Below, in pieces: positions 43,786 to 51,626 of a stretch of DNA of 64,000 nucleotides. Under the pieces are notes generated by a model. It had not been told where the DNA came from, did not search any database, and saw nothing but the letters and a program-made list of their open reading frames with translations. The translations under genes were made by a program, and so were the position numbers. This stretch comes from Flavobacteriales bacterium (GTDB lineage: Bacteria > Bacteroidota > Bacteroidia > Flavobacteriales_F > PHOS-HE28). Location of the stretch: NCBI GenBank assembly GCA_016705955.1, contig JADJKO010000011.1:1-64000 (forward strand), read 5' to 3'. How positions within the stretch are numbered: the first letter of the stretch is position 1; every line of letters begins with the position of its first letter.

Positions 43786-45099
43786 TCAGGCGCGTTTGCG
43801 TCGCTGCTCCTGCACGGGCAGTAGCTCGTACACCGTACCGGGGCCGGGGCGTAGATGAACGGTATTGCCCAGTTGCCCGGCGAGTGTATGGATCAGGTCC
43901 ATGCCCAAGCTGTTCGGGCGGTCCCATTGGGCTTTGGCAGGTAGACCGACGCCGTCATCCCCGATCCGCAGATGAAGTCCGTTCTCATCACCATCCAGGT
44001 GAACCAGGATGGTTCCTCGATCGCGGCCCTTGAAGGCGTACTTCAAGGAGTTCGAGATCACTTCGTTGATGAGCAGGCCGAGGGGGATCAACGTGTCCAC
44101 TCCAAGGGTCGGGATGTTGATCTTGATGTCCAGGTCGAGCTTCGTATCGATGGTATAGGCGTAACAGAGATCGCGTGTAAGGTGTGTGAGGTAGGAGTTC
44201 ACATCGATGTTCGCGAGATCCTTGCTGAGGTAGGTCTGTTCATGCACCAAGGCCATGGCACTTACCCGGTTCACGCATTCGTTGAAGAGTTCAAGCGTGC
44301 GTGCGTCCTTCACCTGGTCCATCTGGAAGCGGATCAGGCTCTTCACGATCTGCAGGTTGTTCTTCACCCGGTGGTGGATCTCCTTGATCATCACCTCCTT
44401 CTCCTCTTTGCTCAACATCGTCTCCCGAAGTTCCTTGTTGGAACGCTCCAGATCCTGCCGCGCGATGTCGAGTTGCTCGGATCGCAGGTGGCTTTCCTGG
44501 AGCAACTTGTTCCGGGCGCCCATGAGCCACGCCATCAGGATGGCGAGCAGGCAGGCCGTGATCAGAAGGAACTGTGCCTCGTTCCATCGGTCGCTCAAGG
44601 TGGCGGTGTGCTTACTCAAGCCCTGCTCATGAACGCTGCGGGCCGATCGGTCCACCACTTTCTGCGCACGCTGCATCATGAGTTGGAAGACCGCTTCCAA
44701 TGATCGGGGGTCCGCGATGTTGTCGCCGCGAAGCATTGCTTGGGCATGGAGTGAATCCGCACGGTGAAGGACCGGTTCGAGATCCGCGACGAGTTCTTGT
44801 GCACCGGGAGAGGAAACGAAGCGTTCACTCGCCTTCTGTATGCGAACCTTGAACCGATGGAGATCGGCCGGCCATCGGTGCTGGCCCGCATTCAGGTCCA
44901 CACGGTGGATGATCGACAACTGGTGCAGGTCGTCATTGATATGGCTGAGTTCATCCAACAGGGCCACTTCATGGTTGATCCGCATCTGTAGATCGCGCGA
45001 ACGCGAGACCAGGTTCATGCCATATCCGATGAACAGAATGGCAAGTACGCCGGCAACGAAGGGCCAGCGACGGCGGGAAAGGGTTTGGAAGGCTAGCAT
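43786..45099 (-). CDS. membrane sensor histidine kinase (HisKA_2 type)
   Basis: A 437-residue kinase. Two membrane helices (PFVAGVLAILFIGYGMNLV and FLLITACLLAILMAWLMGA) frame a ~150-residue helical periplasmic sensor of the 4HB/CHASE3 kind. After a coiled coil, the dimerisation domain has KEIHHRVKNNLQIVKSLIRF, the HisKA_2 H-box. The HATPase contains LGLLINEVISNSLKYAFKG and RIGDDGVGLP. There is no receiver domain of its own; two stand-alone receivers lie just upstream on the same strand and are candidate partners. Confidence 0.9.
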   Translation of the reverse strand: MLAFQTLSRRRWPFVAGVLAILFIGYGMNLVSRSRDLQMRINHEVALLDELSHINDDLHQLSIIHRVDLNAGQHRWPADLHRFKVRIQKASERFVSSPGAQELVADLEPVLHRADSLHAQAMLRGDNIADPRSLEAVFQLMMQRAQKVVDRSARSVHEQGLSKHTATLSDRWNEAQFLLITACLLAILMAWLMGARNKLLQESHLRSEQLDIARQDLERSNKELRETMLSKEEKEVMIKEIHHRVKNNLQIVKSLIRFQMDQVKDARTLELFNECVNRVSAMALVHEQTYLSKDLANIDVNSYLTHLTRDLCYAYTIDTKLDLDIKINIPTLGVDTLIPLGLLINEVISNSLKYAFKGRDRGTILVHLDGDENGLHLRIGDDGVGLPAKAQWDRPNSLGMDLIHTLAGQLGNTVHLRPGPGTVYELLPVQEQRRKRA

Positions 45100-45140
45100 G
45101 AGGCCAGCCGTTCAACGGGTTCCTGTCCGGAGGGTTGCGC

Positions 45141-45701
45141 TCAGGGTTGGGCACTGGCCCGCAATCGTGCTTCGAACGCTTGCAGGACAGCCGTAATGCG
45201 CGCATTGGTGGTGTCCTTCACCTCCGCATAGATGCGGCGCAGGTTACTTCCACCCAACCCGCGAACCTTCATCACGGGATCCGGGCCGCGCACCAAGAGA
45301 CCCAAATGAACACCTCCGCGCGGAGTGGTCCGATTTCCTGTGTGGACACATTCGGAAATGGTGATCCTGCATTCGCCTGCATGCACGTTCATCACCACCC
45401 TGTATTGCACGGAACCCATGGTCTCCTCACGCATGCTCAATTGTTCCGATCGATAATTCACGCGAGCAGTGGCTTCCAATGTACCCGTGGTGCGATCGGA
45501 CAGCAGGAGCTTGCCTCCGGGTTCCTTGCCGAAGGTCCAGGTCCATGCCTCGGTCGCTTTGTCGAAAAGGAGGACCGCATTCAACGGAACAGCAATGCTT
45601 CGTATGTAAGTGATGGCTCCGGCCGACCCTCCGGCGGGTACTTGCGCGAAAAGAGTACTGGTGGCCAATAAGAACGCGAGGAGCGTATGGACGCGGGGCA
45701 T
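45141..45701 (-). CDS. small secreted hypothetical protein
   Basis: A 186-residue protein. The ATG at 45701 gives a signal peptide (VHTLLAFLLATSTLFAQ), and a TAACTTGC variant of the -7 box ends five bases before it. The mature protein is beta-rich (LEATARVNYRSEQLSMREET, VQYRVVMNVHAGECRITISE) and ends in a helix (ITAVLQAFEARLRASAQP). It resembles lipocalin-like or DUF4468-like secreted Bacteroidota proteins but is not assigned. It lies between two kinase genes, 41 bases from the downstream one. Confidence 0.65.
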   Translation of the reverse strand: MPRVHTLLAFLLATSTLFAQVPAGGSAGAITYIRSIAVPLNAVLLFDKATEAWTWTFGKEPGGKLLLSDRTTGTLEATARVNYRSEQLSMREETMGSVQYRVVMNVHAGECRITISECVHTGNRTTPRGGVHLGLLVRGPDPVMKVRGLGGSNLRRIYAEVKDTTNARITAVLQAFEARLRASAQP

Positions 45702-45804
45702 CGCACGCAAGTTAGTCGGCTCCTGATGTGCGGATGACCGGACCACCGCGGTCTTTCCACATATGGTTCCATGCAAACAGGGAACGGTACGCGAACGATC
45801 GCGA

Positions 45805-46515
45805 TCAGTGCGCGATCGGAAGTCGCAGTTCGAATGTGGATCCCTTGTCCGGACCTGCGCTTCGCGCTTGTAGCACGCCGCCATGTGCTTCGGCCCATTG
45901 CTTGGCGCGAGCCAGATTGCCGCGACCTTGAGCTTCGCCAGCCGTGGATCGGCTTTTCAGCCATGCGTACCGCACGAAGATCCTCTCGAGATCCTCCGCG
46001 TCCAACCCTGCGCCATCATCCTGTACGGTCAGCACCGCAGCATTGTCTTCATTCGATAGGCGGATCCGGATAACACCGCCGGGTGTACCGAATTTCGAGG
46101 CGTTGCTCAATAGCACAGTGATCAATTCATTCAACCAATGCTTGTCGGCCTTGATCGTCAGGCTGGAACCAGCATCGATGTGAAGGGTCTGGCCCTTGCG
46201 TGTGAACCGGTGCTGCATCAGGTCGATGGATGCGCGGAGGAGTTCCGTGAGATCGACGTTGGAAAGCGATAGCGCCCCGACACCGCGCTCAACATGGAAG
46301 CCGTCCAACAGATCCTCCGTGCTTCGCATCGCCTTGAAGTACTGTTGCTCGGCGAATCCGATCAGTTCCGCCTGCTCTTCAGCAGGAGTGGAGCTCAACT
46401 GCGAAAGCACTTGCTGGATGGCCGCAAGCCTGTTGCGCAGGTCGTGCGAGAAATGATGCAGAAGCTCGGCTTGTTCCGGTGTGGCACCTTGGTTCTTGTC
46501 CATGTGCTCCGCCAT
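45805..46515 (-). CDS. cytosolic sensor histidine kinase
   Basis: A 236-residue kinase without membrane segments. The H-box is LLHHFSHDLRNRLAAIQQVL and the HATPase has NELITVLLSNASKFGTPGG, VQDDGAGLDAEDLERIFVRY and a G2 region GRGNLARAKQWAEAHGG. No sensor domain is present beyond a short lead, so it may be driven by the receiver encoded four bases upstream. The ATG at 46515 is preferred to one at 46503 by spacing to the previous stop. Confidence 0.88.
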   Translation of the reverse strand: MAEHMDKNQGATPEQAELLHHFSHDLRNRLAAIQQVLSQLSSTPAEEQAELIGFAEQQYFKAMRSTEDLLDGFHVERGVGALSLSNVDLTELLRASIDLMQHRFTRKGQTLHIDAGSSLTIKADKHWLNELITVLLSNASKFGTPGGVIRIRLSNEDNAAVLTVQDDGAGLDAEDLERIFVRYAWLKSRSTAGEAQGRGNLARAKQWAEAHGGVLQARSAGPDKGSTFELRLPIAH

Positions 46516-46519
46516 TGCG

Positions 46520-46882
46520 CTAGGATCGTGAGAACCGCCGCAACACATCCTCCAGACTGTCCGAGTTGATCGGTTTGGAGAGGTACTGGCAATCCTTCAG
46601 TTCGCGAATGGCGCTCACCACTTCCGGCTTTGTGCTCGCTGTGAGGAACAACACCGGGATCGGGTCGTCCTTGTGGATCTGCTGCGCCAGTTCCAGGCCG
46701 TTCTTATCGCCTTTCAGGTAGATGTCCATGATGATGAGGTCGGGGCGTTGGTCACGCAACAATTCCTCGGCCTCCTCCGAACTGCGGGCAGTGCCGATGA
46801 CATCGAAGCCCATGCGCTCCAATTGCAGCCGGTAGCTGAATGAGATGATGGTCTCGTCCTCGATGATCAGGATCTTCTTCAT
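46520..46882 (-). CDS. stand-alone receiver domain response regulator
   Basis: A 120-residue CheY-like receiver with acidic pocket EDE, phospho-acceptor Asp in DLIIMDIYLKGDKNG, Thr in VLFLTAST and Lys in YLSKPIN. It has no output domain, so it probably acts in a phosphorelay or by protein binding. It sits between another receiver (upstream) and the cytosolic kinase (four bases downstream). Confidence 0.9.
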   Translation of the reverse strand: MKKILIIEDETIISFSYRLQLERMGFDVIGTARSSEEAEELLRDQRPDLIIMDIYLKGDKNGLELAQQIHKDDPIPVLFLTASTKPEVVSAIRELKDCQYLSKPINSDSLEDVLRRFSRS

Positions 46883-46920
46883 GTGATGATGGTGAACAGG
46901 ATGTTTCCTTGTTCGGTTGA

Positions 46921-47313
46921 TCAAGCGCGACGCGCCTGAAGGTGATCGTTCAATACTCGCTCGAAGCTATCCACGGAAAGCGCCTTCTCGACGTAGCCGA
47001 TCACGGATCGGAACCCCAATGCACGTTCCAGATCGGATGGCCGATTGCTGCTGCTGAACATGACCACACTGGTGAGTTCATTGGGCAGCAATCCTTCTGC
47101 TTCGCACGTGGCCAGGAACTCGAATCCGTTCACGGCTGGCATGTTGATGTCCACGAACATCAGGTCCGGGAGGTCGTGGCCACTGCGCATGTGTGCCAAT
47201 GCGTCGGTCGCAGAGGTATAAGTGGTCAGCTTCCCGGAGAAGCCGGCCTTCTTCAGGACCATCCGCGTGACGAAGTTGCAATCGTCCTCGTCGTCGACCA
47301 ATAGGATATGCAT
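46921..47313 (-). CDS. stand-alone receiver domain response regulator, Rcp1-like
   Basis: A 130-residue receiver. It begins MHILLVDDEDDCNFVTRMVL, with phospho-acceptor in DLMFVDINMPAVNGFEFL, the switch position in VVMFSSSNRP and Lys in GYVEKALSVDSF. The VDINMPxxNGFEFL wording is typical of Rcp1-type receivers found with phytochrome-like or hybrid kinases in Bacteroidota. No output domain. The ATG at 47313 places the first beta-strand correctly. It is likely in the same operon as 46520-46882. Confidence 0.88.
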   Translation of the reverse strand: MHILLVDDEDDCNFVTRMVLKKAGFSGKLTTYTSATDALAHMRSGHDLPDLMFVDINMPAVNGFEFLATCEAEGLLPNELTSVVMFSSSNRPSDLERALGFRSVIGYVEKALSVDSFERVLNDHLQARRA

Positions 47314-47460
47314 CGCCTCTTTCAACTCCCGCATTCGCTCGTTGTTGTTTGTCGTTGGTCTTCGTTGCTACCGGCGGTTCCAACGCCGATGTCCCACGGA
47401 AGGTTTCGGATGGATCGAACCCGATCCGCGGTCGTGTGTACAGCATCGTACTTCCAAGAG

Positions 47461-48327
47461 ATGCGCTTTCTCCAACCCATCAACGCTATACTCGTTTTCC
47501 TCAAACAGGACGCCCGTCATTTCCAGATCGTGTTCCTAGCGGGCTTTCTCCTTTTCGGGATACTTCAATTGCATTGGGACGCGGAACTAACGCGCTACTT
47601 GTTGCTGCTCGGGACCTGTCTTGGTGTGCAAGCGTGCTTCATCCGGTGGAAGAGTTTGCCTTGGAGTTCGCTCAAGAGTGCTGCGGTGAGTGCCCTTGGA
47701 ATGTGTCTGTTGTTGAAGGCGGCCGGTCCTGGAGCCTTGGTACTTGGAGCAGTAGTCGCGATCGCGAGCAAATTCATCCTTCGCGTGAAAGGTCGTCATG
47801 TCTTCAACCCCGGTAACCTCGGGATCGCCGCAGCCGTGCTGCTCACCGGCGATGCGTGGGTGAGTCCCGGACAGTGGGGGAGTGGTGTGGCATTGTTCTT
47901 CCTCGTCACTGCTGCGGGTTGCATGGTGGTGCTTCGCGTGGGGCGGATCGATACGAGCCTCGCCTTCCTCGGCACCCTTGCCGTATTGGAGTATTTCCGC
48001 ACAGTGCTGTACCTGGGCTGGGAGATGGATGTCTGGTTGCATCGCCTCTCCAACGGGTCGCTCTTGCTCTTCACGTTCTTCATGATCACGGATCCCATGA
48101 CCACCCCACGCGCGCAACGCATGCGTGTGATCTGGAGCGTGGCGATCGCGGTCCTCTCCTTCCTGCTCGGCTGGTACTTCTGGATCAATTCTGCACCGAT
48201 CTGGGCCTTGCTCATTATCAGCACGATCACGCCGATCCTCGATCACCTTCAGCACGGCGACGCCTTCAATTGGAACGCCGAGCGATCTGAACGAACTGCA
48301 CGAAACGAACAACATCAACTCACATGA
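47461..48327 (+). CDS. orphan RnfD/NqrB-like membrane protein
   Basis: A 288-residue integral membrane protein with about nine helices. The conserved flavin-site-like segment is GRHVFNPGNLGIAAAVLLTG, with FFMITDPMTTPRAQRMRVIW later; both match the NQR2/RnfD/RnfE family, in which RnfD and NqrB carry covalent FMN on a Thr of a ...DxMTxxT-like segment. Here that segment reads ITDPMTTP. No other Rnf or Nqr gene is present, so it is not part of a standard complex. The stop overlaps the DUF2330 start by four bases (ATGA). Confidence 0.8.
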   Translation: MRFLQPINAILVFLKQDARHFQIVFLAGFLLFGILQLHWDAELTRYLLLLGTCLGVQACFIRWKSLPWSSLKSAAVSALGMCLLLKAAGPGALVLGAVVAIASKFILRVKGRHVFNPGNLGIAAAVLLTGDAWVSPGQWGSGVALFFLVTAAGCMVVLRVGRIDTSLAFLGTLAVLEYFRTVLYLGWEMDVWLHRLSNGSLLLFTFFMITDPMTTPRAQRMRVIWSVAIAVLSFLLGWYFWINSAPIWALLIISTITPILDHLQHGDAFNWNAERSERTARNEQHQLT

Positions 48328-49760
48328 ACACCCGATCACTTCTTCCCTTTGCGGCGTTTCTGGCCTCCATGCACGCCTCCGCGTTCTGTGGATTCTATGT
48401 GGCCAAGGCTGATGCCACCTTGTTCAATGATCGCAGCGAGGTGATCCTCGTTCGCGATGGACAGCGGACCATCATCACCATGAGCAACGACTTCAAGGGT
48501 GATGTGAAGGATTTCGCGATGGTGGTGCCTGTGCCAACAGTGCTTCGCCGCGAGGACATCCGCGTGGTCGAGCGTCGATTGTTCGATGCATTGGATGCGT
48601 ATAGCGCGCCGCGCCTCGTGGAGTACTACGATGAGAACCCGTGCGTACGCTTCGACCTGTATGATTCCGTGATGGAGAGTGAAATGAGTCGCGCGCCAAC
48701 GAGCACGGGAATGGCGCAAGAAAAGACCGCCCGCAAAATGGGTGTGACCATCGAAGCGCGCTACACCGTGGGTGAATATGACATCCTGCTGCTGAGCGCG
48801 AAGGAGAGTGTGGGCCTGAAGGACTGGTTGATCGCGAACGGGTACCGGATCCCGGCGACGGCGCATGAGGTGCTCGATCCCTACATCCGTTCCAACATGA
48901 AGTTCTTCGTGGTGAAGGTGGACATGACCCGGTTCCAACAGAGTGGCTTCAACCTACTGCGCCCGATCCAACTGCGCTTCGAGAGCAACAAGTTCATGCT
49001 GCCCATCCGCCTCGGCATGGCGAACAGCAATGGATCACAGGATATGATCGTCCATGCGTTCACACGCACCGGGCGCGTGGAATGTGTGAACTACCGCACG
49101 GTGAAGGTTCCGAGTGATCGCAACATCTCGCTATTCGTGAAGCAGCAATTCGGAGCGTTCTACAAGGATCTTTTCGCACGCGCGCATCGCCGCGAAGGAC
49201 GCAACACGGTGTTCCTGGAGTATGCTTGGAATGTGACGCCAAGCTTCAGTGGTGTGAAGTGCGACCCCTGCGTCGGACCACCACCGATGCCCCGGGAATT
49301 CGCTGAGGCTGGTGCCGATTGGGGTGGTGCAGCGACCTTCTACACACGCATGCACGTTCGCTACGCCCGTGATATGTTCCCGCAGGATCTGGTCTTTCAA
49401 GTGACCCCGAACACGGAGAATTTCCAGGCCCGCTACATCCTTAGGCATCCCGCGCAAGGTGATCTGACCTGTAGCGAGGGACAGGACTACCTGGAGAACC
49501 TGGCGTATCGTCGCCAACGTGAGTTGGGAGAACTGAATGCGCTCACCGGTTGGGATGTCGCGAAGCATCAGGGCTACGTGAACGAGGTACGCGGCCGACT
49601 TTCTCCGGAGCGGCGCAACAATGCCGTGCCGTTCGGTTGGAATATCAAATGGCCAGGGGATGGGTTCCCACCGTCGTGGCCGATGGTGGCGTGGATCGCT
49701 GCGCTGATCCTGGTTCCTTGCCTGATCAGGCCGGCAAAACGAAGCGTAGCGGTTGCGTAG
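48324..49760 (+). CDS. DUF2330 domain protein
   Basis: A 478-residue secreted or membrane-anchored protein. The signal peptide is followed at once by ASAFCGFYVAKADATLFNDR and QRTIITMSNDFKGDVKDFAM with VVPVPTVLRREDIRVVE, the DUF2330 hallmark. A C-terminal membrane helix (WPMVAWIAALILVPCLI) and a short basic tail end it, so most of the protein is periplasmic. A CDPC motif (GVKCDPCVGPPP) may bind metal or a redox group. Its overlap with the RnfD-like gene suggests joint function. Confidence 0.85.
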   Translation: MNTRSLLPFAAFLASMHASAFCGFYVAKADATLFNDRSEVILVRDGQRTIITMSNDFKGDVKDFAMVVPVPTVLRREDIRVVERRLFDALDAYSAPRLVEYYDENPCVRFDLYDSVMESEMSRAPTSTGMAQEKTARKMGVTIEARYTVGEYDILLLSAKESVGLKDWLIANGYRIPATAHEVLDPYIRSNMKFFVVKVDMTRFQQSGFNLLRPIQLRFESNKFMLPIRLGMANSNGSQDMIVHAFTRTGRVECVNYRTVKVPSDRNISLFVKQQFGAFYKDLFARAHRREGRNTVFLEYAWNVTPSFSGVKCDPCVGPPPMPREFAEAGADWGGAATFYTRMHVRYARDMFPQDLVFQVTPNTENFQARYILRHPAQGDLTCSEGQDYLENLAYRRQRELGELNALTGWDVAKHQGYVNEVRGRLSPERRNNAVPFGWNIKWPGDGFPPSWPMVAWIAALILVPCLIRPAKRSVAVA

Positions 49761-49907
49761 GACCCGATCTCGAACTTAGCGGCCCCTGGCGCGACAAAGA
49801 GTGGAAATGGTTGTGCGGTCCGATGATCAGTATGGTCGAACAGTCAGGTTCGATCGTCCCGATCGTCCGCCTTGGTGGCGCGCCCATCAATGGGATACTT
49901 TGGTGCC

Positions 49908-50261
49908 ATGTTCGAACACCGATCACGCCCGCTCATCAGTCAGCGACGCTTCGCTGGACGGTTGTTGAAATACTTGGGCTACGCCTTGCTGCTTGTGGGC
50001 CTTTCGTTGGCCTTGGGTGTTTGGGGGTACATGGAATTCGGGCACTTGCGCTTCGTGGATGCATTCCTCAATGCGTCGATGATCCTGGGTGGCATGGGGC
50101 CGGTGGATGTGTTGACGACCGATCCTGCGAAGTACTTCGCCGCGTTCTATGCTTTGTACAGTGGGATCACCTTACTCGGCGCGGTCGCGGTCTTCCTCAC
50201 CCCGGTCCTACATCGCATGCTGCACATCCTGCATCTGGATGACAACAAGCGCGGTGATTGA
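49908..50261 (+). CDS. small two-helix membrane protein, ion-channel-like
   Basis: A 117-residue protein with two membrane helices (YLGYALLLVGLSLALGVWGY and FYALYSGITLLGAVAVFLTP). Between them lies a short re-entrant-like segment, NASMILGGMGPVDVLTTDPA, where a pore loop would sit. The layout resembles the Ion_trans_2 pore module, but the TxGYG-type filter is absent, so the assignment is tentative. The stop at 50261 directly abuts the stop of the convergent gene at 50262. Confidence 0.6.
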   Translation: MFEHRSRPLISQRRFAGRLLKYLGYALLLVGLSLALGVWGYMEFGHLRFVDAFLNASMILGGMGPVDVLTTDPAKYFAAFYALYSGITLLGAVAVFLTPVLHRMLHILHLDDNKRGD

Positions 50262-50858
50262 TCAATCCTTGAGCGTCCGCTGCCAAGTGGCGTATCGTGC
50301 GGCTATCGGTTCACGTTCACTCGGGATCTTCCTGAGCGGCTCGCAGACCTTCAATGTCCTGTACAGTTCAGAAGGAAGCCCTTGGTAGAGCTTTGTGCCT
50401 TCGGTCTTCCACCCGATCATCTCGTCGCTCACATCCTTCACCGCTTTGGCGGGGTTGCCCACGATCACCTTTCGCCGCTCCCAAACGCTTCCTGTTTGAA
50501 GGAAGGCCAGTGCTCCAACGATGCATTCTTCGCCCAGCACCACGTCGTCCATCAGCACGGCGTTCATCCCCACCAGGCAGTTCCGCCCGATGTGCGCTCC
50601 ATGGATCACCGCGCCATGGCCGATGTGAGCGCCCTCCTCCAGCCGCACCGTGATGCCCGGGAACATGTGGATGGTGCAGTTCTCCTGCACGTTGCAACCG
50701 TCGGCGATGAGAATGGCGCCCCAATCGCCACGCACGGCTGCACCCGGGCCGATATACACATCACGGCCGATGACCACATTGCCGGTGACCGTTGCTTGGG
50801 GATGGATGAAGGAGCTTTCATGCACCACCGGCCTGTACCCGTTGAATTCGTAGATCAT
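50262..50858 (-). CDS. gamma-carbonic anhydrase family protein, PaaY-like
   Basis: A 198-residue left-handed beta-helix protein made of hexapeptide repeats (ATVTGNVVIGRDVYIGPGAA, HIGHGAVIHGAHIGRNCLVG). The zinc histidines lie in ENCTIHMFPG and in GAHIGHGAVIHGA, as in gamma-carbonic anhydrases. The C-terminal helix (EREPIAARYATWQRTL) matches PaaY and YrdA-like proteins more than the Cam archetype. It may be a thioesterase or CO2/bicarbonate enzyme. The ATG at 50858 gives MIYEFNGYRPVVHESSFIHP, the usual family start. Confidence 0.85.
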   Translation of the reverse strand: MIYEFNGYRPVVHESSFIHPQATVTGNVVIGRDVYIGPGAAVRGDWGAILIADGCNVQENCTIHMFPGITVRLEEGAHIGHGAVIHGAHIGRNCLVGMNAVLMDDVVLGEECIVGALAFLQTGSVWERRKVIVGNPAKAVKDVSDEMIGWKTEGTKLYQGLPSELYRTLKVCEPLRKIPSEREPIAARYATWQRTLKD

Positions 50859-50948
50859 GTCCGCAAAGGTGCGATGGGTCCGGACGTGGTCCATGTTAAG
50901 GTTGTATTAAGGTTGTAGGGGACATGGGTGTTGGGTGGATGCCCCGGA

Positions 50949-50956
50949 TAGATTTG
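50949..50956 (+). promoter_or_regulatory. putative -7 box TAGATTTG of the phosphate-uptake operon
   Basis: An exact TAnnTTTG match 18 bases before the DUF47 gene start. Confidence 0.5.
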
Positions 50957-50974
50957 TCGCCGAAACAGCACCCC

Positions 50975-51622
50975 ATGGCCCTTGATTCCCTGCTCAATTT
51001 CTTCAAACCGAAGGACCGCGTGTTCTTCTTCCATTTCGAAGCGTCCGCTGCGAACGTGTTGAAGATGAGCGAGGACCTGATCGCCATCATGAACAGCGAA
51101 CCGGGCTCGCAGCGAACCGCGTTGCTGGAACGCATGGAGATCGAGGAGCGCGCGAACGACGACCTGACCCATACCATCTTCACGGATCTGGCGCGGAACT
51201 TCATCACGCCGATCGACCGGGAGGACATCCACAGCTTGGCTTCCAGCTTGGACGATGTGGCCGACTTCATCCTGGCCAGCGCAAAGAACCTCGAACTCTT
51301 CGGCATCGGCAAACCGGACGAGACCTGCCGTGAACTGGCCCGCTTGGTGAACGAGGGTGCGCACATCGTACAGCTTGCGGTCCAGAACCTTCGGCATATG
51401 CACAAGAGCAATGCGCACAACGAGTTCGTGGTGCAGATCAACAGCATGGAGAACCAGGCCGACGAGGTGTACGACAAGGCCATCCAACGCCTCTTCGCGA
51501 CCGAGAAGGATCCCATCCAACTCATTCGCATGCGGGACATCTACAGCACATTGGAACTCGCCACGGACAAGTGCGAGGACGTGAGCAACGTGATGGAGTC
51601 CATCATGCTGAAGTACGCTTGA
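50975..51622 (+). CDS. DUF47 (PhoU-like) phosphate transport regulator
   Basis: A 215-residue helical protein with the DUF47 start ALDSLLNFFKPKDRVFFFHF and the PhoU-like metal-binding motifs ERANDDLTHTIFTDL and ENQADEVYDKAIQRLFATE. These (E/D)xxxD motifs bind iron in related proteins. DUF47 proteins are usually encoded next to PiT transporters and control their activity. The next gene, a PiT transporter, starts four bases after this stop. The ATG at 50975 is chosen because upstream residues do not match the family. Confidence 0.92.
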   Translation: MALDSLLNFFKPKDRVFFFHFEASAANVLKMSEDLIAIMNSEPGSQRTALLERMEIEERANDDLTHTIFTDLARNFITPIDREDIHSLASSLDDVADFILASAKNLELFGIGKPDETCRELARLVNEGAHIVQLAVQNLRHMHKSNAHNEFVVQINSMENQADEVYDKAIQRLFATEKDPIQLIRMRDIYSTLELATDKCEDVSNVMESIMLKYA

Positions 51623-51626
51623 GCGC

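Noticed and set aside
47461..49760. Part of a complete Rnf or Nqr complex
   Set aside because: No RnfA, B, C, E, G or Nqr subunit is present on either side; the neighbours are response regulators and a small membrane protein.
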